Positions 47,901 to 50,850 of a stretch of DNA of 64,000 bases are shown here, piece by piece. The stretch comes from Cervus elaphus (Eukaryota; Chordata; Mammalia; Artiodactyla; Cervidae): assembly GCF_910594005.1 (NCBI RefSeq), contig NC_057831.1:36910001-36974000 (forward strand), in the 5' to 3' direction. A program made the position numbers and the translations under genes. The notes below the pieces were generated by a model that was not told the DNA's origin, made no database searches, and was given only the letters and a program-made list of their open reading frames with translations. How positions within the stretch are numbered: the stretch's first letter is position 1; each line of letters opens with the position of its first letter.

Positions 47901-49475
47901 CACTTCATAATACAAATTCTAAAGAGAACCAAACCAGTCTGGTAATAAAGAATGGCCCAACAGACTAAAGCTTTCTTAGAGACTCAGCATTTCAAATCAG
48001 TTGAAAAAAGGAGTGTTTATTCAAAAATGGTGGGTTTATTCGTAAAACGGTATTGGGACACGGCTAGCCATTTTGGAGAAAAAAATAAATCCATATCCCC
48101 CCACCTCACTCCTTAAGTCAAAATAATTTCTAAGTGTATTAAAAATGTTAGGATTAAAAGCAAAATCTTAAAATTAGTTTAAAAAAATGAGTACATTAAA
48201 AAATTTTTAGATTGAGAATGGCTTTCTAACATAACACAAAATCCCTAAGTCGCCTTAAATGAAAAGACTGATGAAGCAGACTATAAAATAACATTAGCTA
48301 ACGGCAAGTCGGGTAAAATTTTACAACGTATATGACCGACAAACGGCTACTCTTACTCAATATACAAAAACTCTTCCAAATAAACAGGAAAAAGATAAAC
48401 AACTCTTTTTTTTTTTTAAAGCGAGGCAAAGATATCATTCAACTGGCAGTTCACACCCCCCAAAAACCTCAAATAACCTATAGAAAAAAGGTTCCCGACT
48501 TCGCTCAAGTTAAAAGCAAAACGAACAAAAGTAAAATATCATTTTCTTCATGCAATAGATGGGCAAAGTTTTCAAAATTAAATGTGTGGTCATTTATGCC
48601 CCACCTCCACCTGTAAAATCCGGAGTCAGGGTCACCAGAGCTAATAATTAATAAATCTCTTACAGAGATCACCAAAGTGCAACTGAAAGCCCTCTTTAAA
48701 TTGCTTGCACACGTAAGACATTATCACTGAGAACAAGAAAACCCAAACAAGGTTCTCCAAAGACTCACAAAATCGGAGCAGGTATGTTCTAAAACGGGTA
48801 AGTGAAAAACACACTGAATAGAAACCAAAGATAGAGGCAGACTGGCTAAGATGCTGCCGGGAGACTCCCTCCATGAGGCGGCGAGCGGAGCGGACCTTGT
48901 GTTTCTCGCCAGCGCCCGGCTCAAACTCCGAGCACGCGAGGAACAAGGCTGGAGAACTCAGGGGTGCCAAACGCGAAAACACCCCCGGCCGGGCGCGTTT
49001 CTACGGCCCCCGCGGACCGCTGCGCCGTGGGGTCCCCCCTCTGAGTCTCTCGCGGTTAAAGAAGGGCCGCACACCCACAAGTCGGGCCGCTCTAGAGAGA
49101 AGCGTCCGCGCGGGCCCCGGCCAGGCCGCCCACCGCACTCACACCCCGCGTCCGCGGAGGGGATGGCCGAGCGGGCGCTGCGCGGCCTCACTCACTCGGC
49201 TTCCTGGCGCCGTCGCTCTCCGCCGGCAGCTGGTGGACCTCGACGCCCGTCCCGCCGCGCTCCAGCACCGCCAGGCGCCGGCGCGTGCAGCACATCTGGC
49301 GTGTCGCCTCGGGCCTCCGGGATAGCGCGCTGCGGAGCCCGGGGGCGCTGGGGAAGAGCCAGAACTTCGCTCCCCAAGACTCCGCGGGCAGTGTCGCGGA
49401 GGGCCGGGACGCGGGGACTCGCCCGGTCACCGGGCGTGCGCCGCCCCGCGACCTCCTCCGTGGCTTCCCCTCCAT
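2762..49475 (-). CDS. HERC5: HERC5, HECT and RLD domain E3 ligase; complete, 23 coding exons
   Basis: Joining 23 exons gives 3087 bases: one open frame of 1028 residues plus TGA (human HERC5 is about 1024). Every junction has GT and AG and keeps frame. Exon 1 gives the HERC5-type N-terminus (WLFPSA, RLAVLERGG). Exons 2-8 (about residues 94-382) carry RCC1 repeats with GQLGVGR, GQLGLGH, GQLGHN and GQLGNGR. Exons 9-15 form the linker. Exons 16-23 (about 700-1028) form the HECT domain, with catalytic Cys998 in LTCFSVL-like context (QTCFSVL; codon 2855-2857) and C-terminus NNNRGFG. In mammals HERC5 is an interferon-induced, polysome-associated E3 that conjugates ISG15 to newly made proteins, including viral ones; that role is family knowledge. 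The exon set looks functional: no stop, frameshift or lost catalytic residue. The CpG-island promoter has an ISRE. HERC6 lies upstream on the same strand, and terminal exon sizes match. Confidence 0.97.
3401..4697 (-). mobile_element. BovB LINE (RTE clade), 5'-truncated with an internal deletion
   Basis: Starts on the plus strand with the BovB 3' end (TTCAGTTCAGTTCAGTCGCT). At about 3905-3912 the text jumps from the GTCTAGGTTGG part of the reverse transcriptase region to the GGCCACTGCTGAG part, skipping about 0.85 kb relative to the copy at 12430-13281. The reverse transcriptase N-terminal region follows to about 4697. In HERC5 intron 22. Confidence 0.85.
4698..4900. other. Unrecognised G+C-richer segment in HERC5 intron 22
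   Basis: Follows the BovB copy and contains several CpGs (ACGGCGTACAGCCTGGCGCC). I do not recognise a repeat family or splice-flanked exon here. Confidence 0.3.
5058..5160 (-). CDS. HERC5: HERC5 coding exon 22
   Basis: Encodes NAHYEHGYDSSHPTIVMFWK, then LHKLTLEEKKKFL (HECT C-lobe). Acceptor TTCTATAG, donor CCTTG|GTGAGT. Length 103, the same as its HERC6 partner. Confidence 0.96.
5238..5421 (-). CDS. HERC5: HERC5 coding exon 21
   Basis: Encodes RDYVSKYVNYIFN onward to IGNTDYDWETFEK-type sequence (HECT). Acceptor CATTAAAG, donor AAAAG|GTACAT. Length 184, the same as its HERC6 partner. Confidence 0.95.
6105..6300 (-). mobile_element. BovB 3' fragment
   Basis: TTTCTTTGTGACCCTGTGG, TTTGCTCAAATTCATGTCC and TTCAATCTTCCCCAGCACC match the BovB 3' region in reverse. 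Shows many changes, so fairly old. Confidence 0.7.
6370..6490. repeat. Ancient MIR/L2-type fragment
   Basis: ATTATCTAATTTAATCTTCA and GGTAATGAGGAAACAGACAC resemble the old segment found also at 1-110 and 43480-43640. Confidence 0.4.
7165..7330. repeat. Ancient L2/MIR-like fragment
   Basis: TGCCTGCTATGGACTGGGCA followed by GTACTGGACAAACAACAGTG resembles the common old motif of loss of size/abundance repeats (tgcctactatgtgccaggc type). Family assignment is uncertain. Confidence 0.35.
7659..7729 (-). CDS. HERC5: HERC5 coding exon 20
   Basis: Encodes VHWDENDVDLIPDGSQIVVD plus QANK. Acceptor GGTTACAG, donor AACAA|GTAAGT. Length 71, the same as its HERC6 partner. Confidence 0.95.
8020..8455 (+). 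mobile_element. Old ERVL/MaLR-type LTR-like repeat
   Basis: The end (CACCACAGAGTTTAGGTGTT then CAGTAAAATCTAACTGATAA) resembles the 3' part of old MaLR-type solo LTRs. No internal genes are present. In HERC5 intron 19. Confidence 0.45.
8671..8737 (-). CDS. HERC5: HERC5 coding exon 19
   Basis: Encodes NLQTLLDDDGDDLEEVFHIH plus FN. A 67-base exon without its own ORF call, placed by homology and phase. Acceptor GTTCTTTAG, donor TTAAT|GTAAGT. The corresponding HERC6 exon is also 67 bases. About 10.2 kb of repeat-filled intron separates it from exon 18. Confidence 0.94.
8857..9017. repeat. Perfect tandem duplication, 81-bp unit, two copies
   Basis: Unit 1 is 8857-8937 and unit 2 starts at 8938; both begin GTATACTGACAGTCTAACCA and end with GCAGGCTCCC. 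I see no mismatch between the copies. G+C-rich compared with the intron. 120 bases from HERC5 exon 19, in intron 18. Confidence 0.95.
9236..9362 (-). mobile_element. CHR-type tRNA SINE
   Basis: Poly-T (reverse poly-A) followed by GGCCACACCATGCAGCCTGC and ending ACCACCAAAGAATTC-type text, the reverse of the CHR head. Short variant. Confidence 0.65.
9640..10190 (-). mobile_element. L1 fragment, old
   Basis: AGTCCTTAATCCACACAGAG, TCATACTGCCCTGATTAATA and TATCTGGTAGGCCAAGTTCC match the L1 3' region read in reverse. Heavily mutated. Confidence 0.55.
10750..10890 (+). mobile_element. MIR SINE fragment
   Basis: TTCAGTTTCCTCATCTGTAA then AATAGGGATAATAA is the core of MIR in forward orientation. Confidence 0.55.
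10960..11095 (+). mobile_element. Bov-tA-type SINE, 5'-truncated
   Basis: CGGCAATCCACTCTGGTGTG, GGCAGGCTGCAGTCCATGGG and ACACGAACGACTGAGC in forward orientation; the tRNA-like head is missing. Confidence 0.75.
12130..13074 (-). pseudogene. BovB reverse transcriptase, partial 314-codon frame
   Basis: RTE-clade reverse transcriptase fragment belonging to the nested BovB. It includes the catalytic core RYADDTTLMAESEEELKSF, the SKITADGDCSHEIKRRLLLG region and the C-terminal YGCESWTIKKAE and RRLLRVPWTA segments. The N-terminal fingers and the endonuclease are missing from this frame. It represents the longest open retroelement frame in the window. Confidence 0.85.
13269..13739 (-). pseudogene. 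BovB reverse transcriptase N-terminal fragment
   Basis: 156-codon frame with ARRDKKAFLSDQCKE, IRDTKGTFHAKMG and ASGCDGIPVELFQILKDDAV, the region upstream of the reverse transcriptase core. It ends in QDW, and the following conserved stretch continues in another frame. Confidence 0.8.
16123..16368 (-). pseudogene. BovB endonuclease fragment (APE type)
   Basis: 81-codon frame with LKNDRMISILFQ, YEDLQDLLELT and DWNAKIG, the APE-like endonuclease of the older BovB copy. The catalytic region is interrupted. Confidence 0.75.
17395..17515 (-). mobile_element. CHR-type tRNA SINE
   Basis: TTTTTTGGACATGCTGCACA, GTTCCTGGACCACAGATCAA and the end ATCAGTGAAGTCT are a reverse CHR copy. It interrupts the old L1; similar AATCATCT / GATCATCT text on both sides may be a diverged target duplication. 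Confidence 0.65.
17850..18068 (+). mobile_element. Bov-tA-type SINE
   Basis: ACTTCCCAAGTAGTGTTAGT, AATGCAGGAGACAGA and GGACACGACTGACCATCTGA in forward orientation; near full length. Confidence 0.8.
18181..18408 (-). mobile_element. Ruminant L1 3' end
   Basis: Poly-T rich start then TTGGAGGCTAATTACTTTAC, GCCATACATTGACATGAATC and CATCCCATCCCTCTGGGTC, the 3' UTR of ruminant L1 read in reverse. Confidence 0.75.
18506..18835 (-). mobile_element. BovB 3' fragment, 5'-truncated
   Basis: CAGTTCAGTTCAACTGCTCA through GGTCTCCTTGCAATC. CAATCAT occurs at 18499-18505 and 18836-18842, a likely 7-bp target-site duplication. It ends about 70 bases from the donor of HERC5 exon 18. Confidence 0.85.
18906..19072 (-). 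CDS. HERC5: HERC5 coding exon 18
   Basis: Encodes FFFGLLCGLSLFNCNVADIP, then FPLALFKKLLDQTPSLEDL (HECT N-lobe). Acceptor CCTTTCAG, donor GGAAA|GTAAG. A BovB 3' fragment ends about 65 bases inside the intron. Length 167. Confidence 0.96.
19395..19605 (-). mobile_element. Bov-tA-type SINE
   Basis: TGCTGTTTAGTCATTAAGTC, GTGGGTTGTCATTTCCTTCT and the end ATCTGAGCCACTAGGTACC. Reverse orientation. First of a cluster of four SINEs in HERC5 intron 17. Confidence 0.8.
19655..19861 (-). mobile_element. Bov-tA-type SINE
   Basis: Starts after a (GGT)n run with AAAGTCATGTCTGACTCTTA and ends GACGCCAGGGAAGCCC. Reverse orientation. Confidence 0.8.
19872..20010 (-). mobile_element. Bov-tA-type SINE, truncated
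   Basis: TCAGGTCGTGTCTGACTCTT to GGCTGTCATTTCCTACT. The tRNA-like head is lost where the next SINE begins. Confidence 0.75.
20013..20125 (+). mobile_element. Bov-tA-type SINE, 3'-truncated
   Basis: GGGATTCCCTGGTGGCTCAG through CAACCCACTCCAATATTC. Opposite orientation to its left neighbour, so the pair forms a head-to-head inverted arrangement with tRNA-like head at the left. Confidence 0.75.
20446..20589 (-). CDS. HERC5: HERC5 coding exon 17
   Basis: Encodes VSFSGEIGYDFGGVRAEFFY, then RPEYGMFTYPEEASYMWFP, a strongly conserved HECT N-lobe block. Acceptor TTTTTAG, donor TCAGG|GTAAGT. Length 144. Confidence 0.96.
20968..21065. repeat. Tandem duplication, 49-bp unit, two copies
   Basis: Units 20968-21016 and 21017-21065 both read TTCTTCCTCTTACCCTGCCC onward to CTCCTTAATTTCAC. 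One difference (GGGCAAG against GGGGAAG). In HERC5 intron 16. Confidence 0.9.
21475..21682 (-). mobile_element. Bov-tA-type SINE
   Basis: TCTCAATCTTGTCTGACTCT through CGGAGTCACCAAGGAAGCCC. Reverse orientation. Confidence 0.8.
21690..21905 (+). mobile_element. MIR SINE
   Basis: GGGCTCAAATCCTGGCTCTG, CCTCAGTTTTCCCATCTGTA and AATAGTTCCTGGCATAAGG follow the MIR consensus from tRNA-like part to 3' end. Confidence 0.65.
22415..22585 (-). CDS. HERC5: HERC5 coding exon 16 (HECT start)
   Basis: Encodes EKKFRACMRLAGIVDQ, then LIVRRSHLIEDVFDQLNQFE and NEDLRRELM, the start of the HECT N-lobe. Acceptor TTTTCCAG, donor TGATG|GTAAAG. Length 171. Confidence 0.95.
22735..23002 (-). mobile_element. Two Bov-tA-type SINE pieces in tandem
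   Basis: The first piece ends TCAGCTGAGCCATAAGGGAA at about 22883. The second then starts inside the element (AAGAATACTGGAGTTGG) and ends CAACTGAGCTATCAGGGAAG. Both reverse. The arrangement fits a partial duplication or a SINE within a SINE. Confidence 0.75.
23153..23386. mobile_element. Non-autonomous hAT-like DNA transposon
   Basis: Left end CAGTGGTCCTTAACCATTTT and right end ATTGGGCACCCCTGCTG are imperfect inverted repeats of the CAG.GGTCCCCAAC type. Inside, CATGGAAGACAATTTTTTCA and a G-run follow. No coding capacity. In HERC5 intron 15. Confidence 0.55.
24258..24470 (+). mobile_element. Bov-tA-type SINE
   Basis: GACTGTGGCTCAATGGTAAA through TTGGACATGACTAAAATGAC, forward. Confidence 0.8.
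24887..24997 (-). CDS. HERC5: HERC5 coding exon 15
   Basis: Encodes DISVDVQYPVIFSRFPFIFN, then ILSKIKLLYADSLLKIQ. Acceptor ATTTTTAG, donor TACAG|GTATGT. Length 111. Confidence 0.94.
25919..26032 (-). CDS. HERC5: HERC5 coding exon 14
   Basis: Encodes VNKTKCQLPENIFEINELAQ, then RLDFYVDAYRRSSWKVNS. Acceptor TTTAAG, donor AACTCA|GTAAGT. Length 114. Confidence 0.94.
26170..26570. other. AT-rich intronic sequence, no feature
   Basis: Between exons 13 and 14 of HERC5. A short AAATAAATAAAT run near 26340 is the only structure I see. Confidence 0.4.
27195..27396 (-). mobile_element. Bov-tA-type SINE
   Basis: CTTCAGTCGTGTCTGACTCT through ATCTGAGTCACCAGCGAAGC. Reverse. The flanking 26690-27180 is unusually G+C-rich for the intron but shows no exon. 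Confidence 0.8.
27755..28495 (+). mobile_element. L1 3' end, ruminant type
   Basis: CTTGATATTTGCAACACATA and ACTGACAAAGGACTAGTATC are L1 ORF2 3' text; GCTGATTCAAGTTGATGTTT and GTAAAGCAATTATCCTTCAA form the 3' UTR, followed by AAATAAATAAAT. A short local duplication (TTACTATACATATCTC) lies at 28260-28310. Confidence 0.7.
29445..29599 (-). CDS. HERC5: HERC5 coding exon 13
   Basis: Encodes EYWASLKESAFINLVQMFKR, then IKALLEMLKKLYR. The acceptor ATCCCTCAG at 29601-29600 is preferred over an AG about 50 bases upstream because it joins exon 12 in frame as VLEEYW. Donor ATAGG|GTAAGT. Length 155. Confidence 0.94.
30884..31073 (-). CDS. HERC5: HERC5 coding exon 12
   Basis: Encodes ITSCLRDNLLKNLPFHSPHQ, then EALEVFFLLPECPVMH and SLVVPFAEAVCKMNDQ. 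Acceptor GACTACAG, donor TCTGG|GTAAGA. Length 190. Confidence 0.95.
31740..31930. repeat. Ancient MIR/L2-type fragment
   Basis: GATATTATTATCCCCGATTT then ACTCAGGGTCACAGTACTAA resembles the same old segment as 43480-43640. Confidence 0.4.
31977..32258 (+). mobile_element. BOV-A2-type dimeric SINE
   Basis: Two BovB-derived monomers in tandem, each with GGAGAAGG.AATGGCA and CTGCAGTC or CTGCCGTC then ATGGGGTC. They are joined by CACTTTCACTTTTCACTTTC. Low divergence, so a fairly young insertion. Ends CAGCAGCAGTCGCAGCAG. HERC5 intron 11. Confidence 0.85.
33190..33460. repeat. Purine-rich GA tract, about 270 bases
   Basis: The plus strand is dominated by A and G (GAGAGAGAA, GGGAGAGAATG, GGGAGGGAGGGAAAAG, GGGGGAGAGAAAAG). 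No simple period, so it is a degenerate GA-rich satellite-like stretch. HERC5 intron 11. Confidence 0.6.
34111..34204 (-). CDS. HERC5: HERC5 coding exon 11
   Basis: Encodes ISIHLDLNTARNTFKELTQK, then DWITKT. Acceptor TTCCACAG. Donor AAACG|GTGGTA is weak. An alternative donor three bases on (CGGTG|GTATTC) would add one Val and also keep frame; I chose the first because it gives the family length. Confidence 0.9.
34205..35160. other. AT-rich intronic sequence, no feature
   Basis: HERC5 intron 10. Mostly A/T with no recognised element until the L1 at about 35180. Confidence 0.4.
35180..35610 (-). mobile_element. L1 3' end interrupted by a SINE
   Basis: CATTATATTAGTTTCAGGTG (35214) and, after the SINE, TCAAATAAACAATACAGTAT (35549) are successive parts of one L1 3' region in reverse. 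Confidence 0.65.
35342..35533 (-). mobile_element. Bov-tA-type SINE with 9-bp target-site duplication
   Basis: TCGCTCAGTCGTGTCCGACT through CAGCTGAGCC. ATTCTCTTA occurs on both sides (35333-35341 and 35534-35542), which defines the insertion exactly. Confidence 0.88.
35649..35708 (-). CDS. HERC5: HERC5 coding exon 10
   Basis: Encodes REIREIFSSPACLTGSFLRE. A 60-base exon, too short to appear as an ORF by itself, placed by homology and phase. Acceptor AATATAG, donor GAAAG|GTAATA. Confidence 0.93.
36410..36930 (+). mobile_element. Old ERVL/MaLR-type LTR-like repeat, split by a SINE
   Basis: TTCTATGTATCAACTTGGCC, AGTAAAGCAGATTACCCTCT, CCTTATCCAATCAGTTGTAA and the end ACTGGTTCTGTTTCTCTGAA are the order expected for this repeat. 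No internal genes. HERC5 intron 9. Confidence 0.5.
36737..36883 (-). mobile_element. Bov-tA-type SINE fragment with 10-bp target-site duplication
   Basis: CACCCTCTAC at 36727-36736 and 36884-36893 flanks a reversed SINE piece (TGTGTCTAACTCTTTGTGAC through AATACTGGAATGGGTTA) plus an ACACAC tail. Confidence 0.8.
36937..37140 (-). mobile_element. Bov-tA-type SINE
   Basis: GATTTAGTCACTAAGTCGTA through TCTGAGCCACTAGGGAAGCC, reverse. Confidence 0.8.
37251..37354 (-). CDS. HERC5: HERC5 coding exon 9
   Basis: Encodes NSYVNLRRKIPTLNEGTVKR, then WIADVGTKQWQ. It begins the linker between propeller and HECT. Acceptor GTTTACAG, donor AAAAG|GTACAA. Length 104. Confidence 0.95.
38085..39222 (+). mobile_element. 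L1 3' part (ORF2 end and 3' UTR), 1.1 kb
   Basis: AATGGGACCTAATCAAACTT (end of ORF2), GTACATGAAGACGCTCAACA, CTCCTGGGTATATACCCACG, CAATGGAATATACTCAGCCA and the end AATCAACTACACTTCAATT. Opposite to HERC5. It stops about 20 bases from the donor of exon 8. Confidence 0.8.
39243..39319 (-). CDS. HERC5: HERC5 coding exon 8
   Basis: Encodes SSTSVKELIMVAGGNQSILI and ends in MEKE. It closes the propeller. Acceptor CTTTCAG, donor AGAG|GTAAAG. Length 77, the same as exon 3. The 3' end of an L1 lies only about 20 bases beyond the donor, in the intron. Confidence 0.95.
39643..39768 (+). mobile_element. CHR-type tRNA SINE
   Basis: GGACTGGAAGTCCAGTCATT, GGGTTCAATCTCTGGTCAGG and an A-rich end AAAAACAAACAAAAAA, forward. 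Confidence 0.65.
40584..40729 (-). CDS. HERC5: HERC5 coding exon 7
   Basis: Encodes HTLAYVSDMGKVFSFGSGK, then EGQLGNGR and PSSEERKS, the last full RCC1 repeat. Acceptor TTTAATAG, donor ATCTG|GTAAAT. Length 146. Confidence 0.96.
42181..42311 (-). CDS. HERC5: HERC5 coding exon 6
   Basis: Encodes SGLVFTFGNGKYGQLGHNST, then TQNELRPCLVTELVG and VTQIACGR. Acceptor TCTTTAG, donor GGAAG|GTAAG. Length 131. Confidence 0.96.
42582..42673 (-). CDS. HERC5: HERC5 coding exon 5
   Basis: Encodes KDSPSCIEALDYQKVEF followed by LACGGSHTALLTK, an RCC1 blade. Acceptor TGTGTAG, donor CAAAG|GTTAGT. Length 92. Confidence 0.95.
43480..43640. repeat. Ancient MIR/L2-type fragment
   Basis: TCACTTTACAGAAAAAGAAA then AATGAGACATAGAGAAAA resembles the MIR/L2 segment seen elsewhere in the window. 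Confidence 0.4.
43864..44085 (-). CDS. HERC5: HERC5 coding exon 4
   Basis: Encodes GGELFAWGQNLDGQLGVGR, then ISAGEAHSMALSMSGN and CGQLGLGHT, which is more than one RCC1 repeat. Acceptor GTCAAG. The donor CTACA|GTACGG is weak (exon does not end in G, +3 to +6 are ACGG), but it is the only choice that keeps frame and gives the human-like length to the next exon. Confidence 0.92.
44315..44612 (+). mobile_element. MaLR-like (MLT1/MST type) solo LTR
   Basis: GAAATCCTAACCTTCAGTGT, GGGATTAATGCCCTTATAAA, GTCCCCAGAGAGCTCTCTTG and TTCTGCTGTTTAAATCACCT follow the mammalian MaLR LTR order. No coding sequence. HERC5 intron 3. Confidence 0.6.
44865..44955 (-). mobile_element. L1 3' end fragment
   Basis: TTTATTGGAGTATAGTTGAT then GTTGTACAGCAAAGTGAATG, reverse L1 3' UTR. 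Confidence 0.55.
45000..46440. other. Intronic sequence without a recognised feature
   Basis: HERC5 intron 3. No exon, repeat family or unusual composition stands out. Confidence 0.4.
46453..46529 (-). CDS. HERC5: HERC5 coding exon 3
   Basis: Encodes ILQEKTIIQITCGDYHSLAL, with the CGDYHSLAL signature of an RCC1 blade. Acceptor TTTCATCAG, donor AAAAG|GTACTT. Length 77. Confidence 0.95.
47146..47266 (-). CDS. HERC5: HERC5 coding exon 2
   Basis: Encodes KCIKLGKKMKIHSMDQG through KPFEYKYS. It starts the RCC1-like propeller. Acceptor CTCTGCAG, donor CAAG|GTAGG. Length 121; phase agrees with both neighbours. Confidence 0.95.
48040..48480 (+). mobile_element. Old L1 fragment
   Basis: GGACACGGCTAGCCATTTTG, TCCATATCCCCCCACCTCAC and TATATGACCGACAAACGGCT are diverged L1 ORF2 3' text. 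HERC5 intron 1. Confidence 0.55.
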
Positions 49476-49690
49476 CACCACTTTCCCGAGCTCCTCAGCC
49501 GCGTCTCAGCTGTCCGAACCTTCGAAGGAGACCGAACTGAGGCGAGGAAAAGAGAGACAGAGACGGCCAAGGCCTGAACGCGCGCACTGCCCCCGGGCGT
49601 CGTGGTGCGGCGCCGCAGCGAGGGGAACGCACCTCGACGTCTAAGAACCGCAGCCTCCCTACCCCGCCCCTGCCCAGACGCTGGGCTCTC
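48860..49690. promoter_or_regulatory. CpG island over HERC5 exon 1 and promoter
   Basis: G+C and CpG jump sharply compared with the AT-rich surroundings, with dense CG dinucleotides from about 48870 to 49680. The island covers HERC5 exon 1, its 5' UTR and the start of intron 1. Sp1-type boxes lie at 49662-49670 (CCCCGCCCC) and 49704-49710 (GGGGCGG). No TATA box is evident near the expected start. Confidence 0.85.
49196..49475 (-). CDS. HERC5: HERC5 coding exon 1
   Basis: Residues 1-93. I chose the ATG at 49475-49473 because it has G at -3 and +4 (GTGATGG) and the frame runs into the conserved segment with WLFPSAPG and RLAVLERGG. The two codons just upstream are GTG, not ATG. Donor CCGA|GTGAGT leaves one base, which completes Lys94 with exon 2. 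The exon lies inside the CpG island and is much richer in G+C and Arg than the rest of the gene. Confidence 0.93.
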
Positions 49691-49717
49691 GACGTGCTGT
49701 TTGGGGGCGGAGCCGGC

Positions 49718-49740
49718 AGTTTCTGAGAGAAACGAAACTG
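49718..49740. promoter_or_regulatory. Inverted pair of IRF-type half sites
   Basis: CAGTTTC at 49718-49724 and GAAACTG at 49734-49740 form an inverted repeat, and the right side contains AAACGAAA, which fits the IRF core AANNGAAA. It lies about 40 bases from the perfect ISRE, on the gene side. It may be a second IRF site. Confidence 0.5.
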
Positions 49741-49772
49741 ATTGTTGTTTTTGTTTTTAAGGGAGCGGAATC

Positions 49773-49791
49773 GAAAAGAGAAAGGGAAACT
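49773..49791 (+). promoter_or_regulatory. ISRE (interferon-stimulated response element) of HERC5
   Basis: GAAAGGGAAACT at 49780-49791 fits the ISRE consensus GAAANNGAAACT exactly. An extra GAAAAGA tract lies just before it. It is about 300 bases upstream of the HERC5 ATG. ISREs bind ISGF3/IRF factors, consistent with HERC5 being an interferon-stimulated gene. Occupancy is not shown by sequence. Confidence 0.75.
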
Positions 49792-49873
49792 CGATGATTT
49801 AAGACTAGCTTGGACTGTGGCCAGAGTAAACAAGGCGCTGGTTTGTGAAGAGGTGGGAGGCAGGGCTGAGAAG

Positions 49874-49981
49874 ATGTCCTCAGGCGGGCAATGGCAGGTG
49901 GCCTTCGAAGAAATACTGCAAATTCCACTAGGAGGAGCCTTGACTCAGGCGGACTTGCAGAATTTCCAGAAACTACTGTGA
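49874..49981 (+). other. Small divergent ORF upstream of HERC5, 35 codons, unrecognised
   Basis: Starting at an ATG in AAGATGT context, this reading frame encodes 35 residues beginning MSSGGQWQVAFEEIL and ending QNFQKLL before TGA. The frame stays open to 49742 upstream. I do not recognise a family. It sits just outside the CpG island in the direction opposite to HERC5, so it could be part of a divergent promoter transcript, a fragment of an old processed gene, or chance. Confidence 0.2.
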
Positions 49982-50639
49982 CAAGGAAAGCTGAAGTTTG
50001 CTAAGCATTCTGCTCCAGGCTTTGCCACAGCATCATGGTAAAGCTGAAGAGAGTCATCCCGTCCCACGGCCCACACCACGGTGACTGCAACCACTAATCT
50101 GTTGTCAATATATTTTTGCCTTTTCTAGAGTTTCTTACGAATGGAATCAGATTTGTGCAGTCTTTTGTGTCTGACTTTTTTCACTTAGCATAAGGTTTTA
50201 AGATTCAGCCTGTAGTGTTTCATCAGTAGTTCCCTCTTTGTTATTGTTGAATGGTAGTCTATTATATGGATACACTACGATTTCTTTATCCATTTTACCT
50301 ATAGGCAGGCATTTTAGTCCTTTCTGGCTTGCGGCTCCGATGAATAGAAGTGCTGTGAATACTGTAAACAAGCTTTAGATAAATGTAGATAAGTGTTTTC
50401 ATGTCTTTGGAATAAATAAAAATGAAAATGCTGTGTCATATGGCAAGTACATGAATATCGTTTGAAGAAACTACCATACTTTTCTAAAATGCTATACTGT
50501 TTAGCATTCCCTCCAGCAATTTGAAAGGTCCAGTCCCTCTGTATCCTTCCCAACATTTAGCACTGTCAGTCTTCTTAATGTTAGCAATTGCGGTAGTCTA
50601 AAATACCATCTTATTGCAGTTTTAATTTCCATTAAAACT

Positions 50640-50850
50640 TCCCTGGTGGTTCAGTGGTAGAGAAGCCGGCTGCCATTTCAGGAGACACCGGCTTGATCCC
50701 TTGATTGGGAAAATCCTCTGGAGAAGGAAACGGCAATCCACTCCAGTATTCTTACCTGGGAAATCCCATGGTCAGAGGAGCCTAGTAGGTTAGAGTCCAT
50801 GGGGTCACAAAAGAGTTGGACAGGAGTGAGCAACTAAACAACGATGATTA
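50640..50850 (+). mobile_element. Bov-tA-type SINE inside an old L1
   Basis: CCCTGGTGGTTCAGTGGTAG through GGACAGGAGTGAGCAACTAA, forward. Confidence 0.8.

Noticed and set aside
2762..49475. Calling the left gene HERC6 or HERC3
   Set aside because: The exon 1 text, the C-terminus NNNRGFG and the exon count fit HERC5. HERC3 is longer and has a different N-terminus, and the HERC6-like tail SPTVIG belongs to the right-hand gene.
48851..49644. Long plus-strand ORFs (up to 229 codons) in the CpG island
   Set aside because: They are opposite to HERC5 exon 1 and owe their length to high G+C, which removes stop codons. Composition is Arg/Pro/Ala-rich with no domain, and the minus-strand HERC5 frame explains the region.
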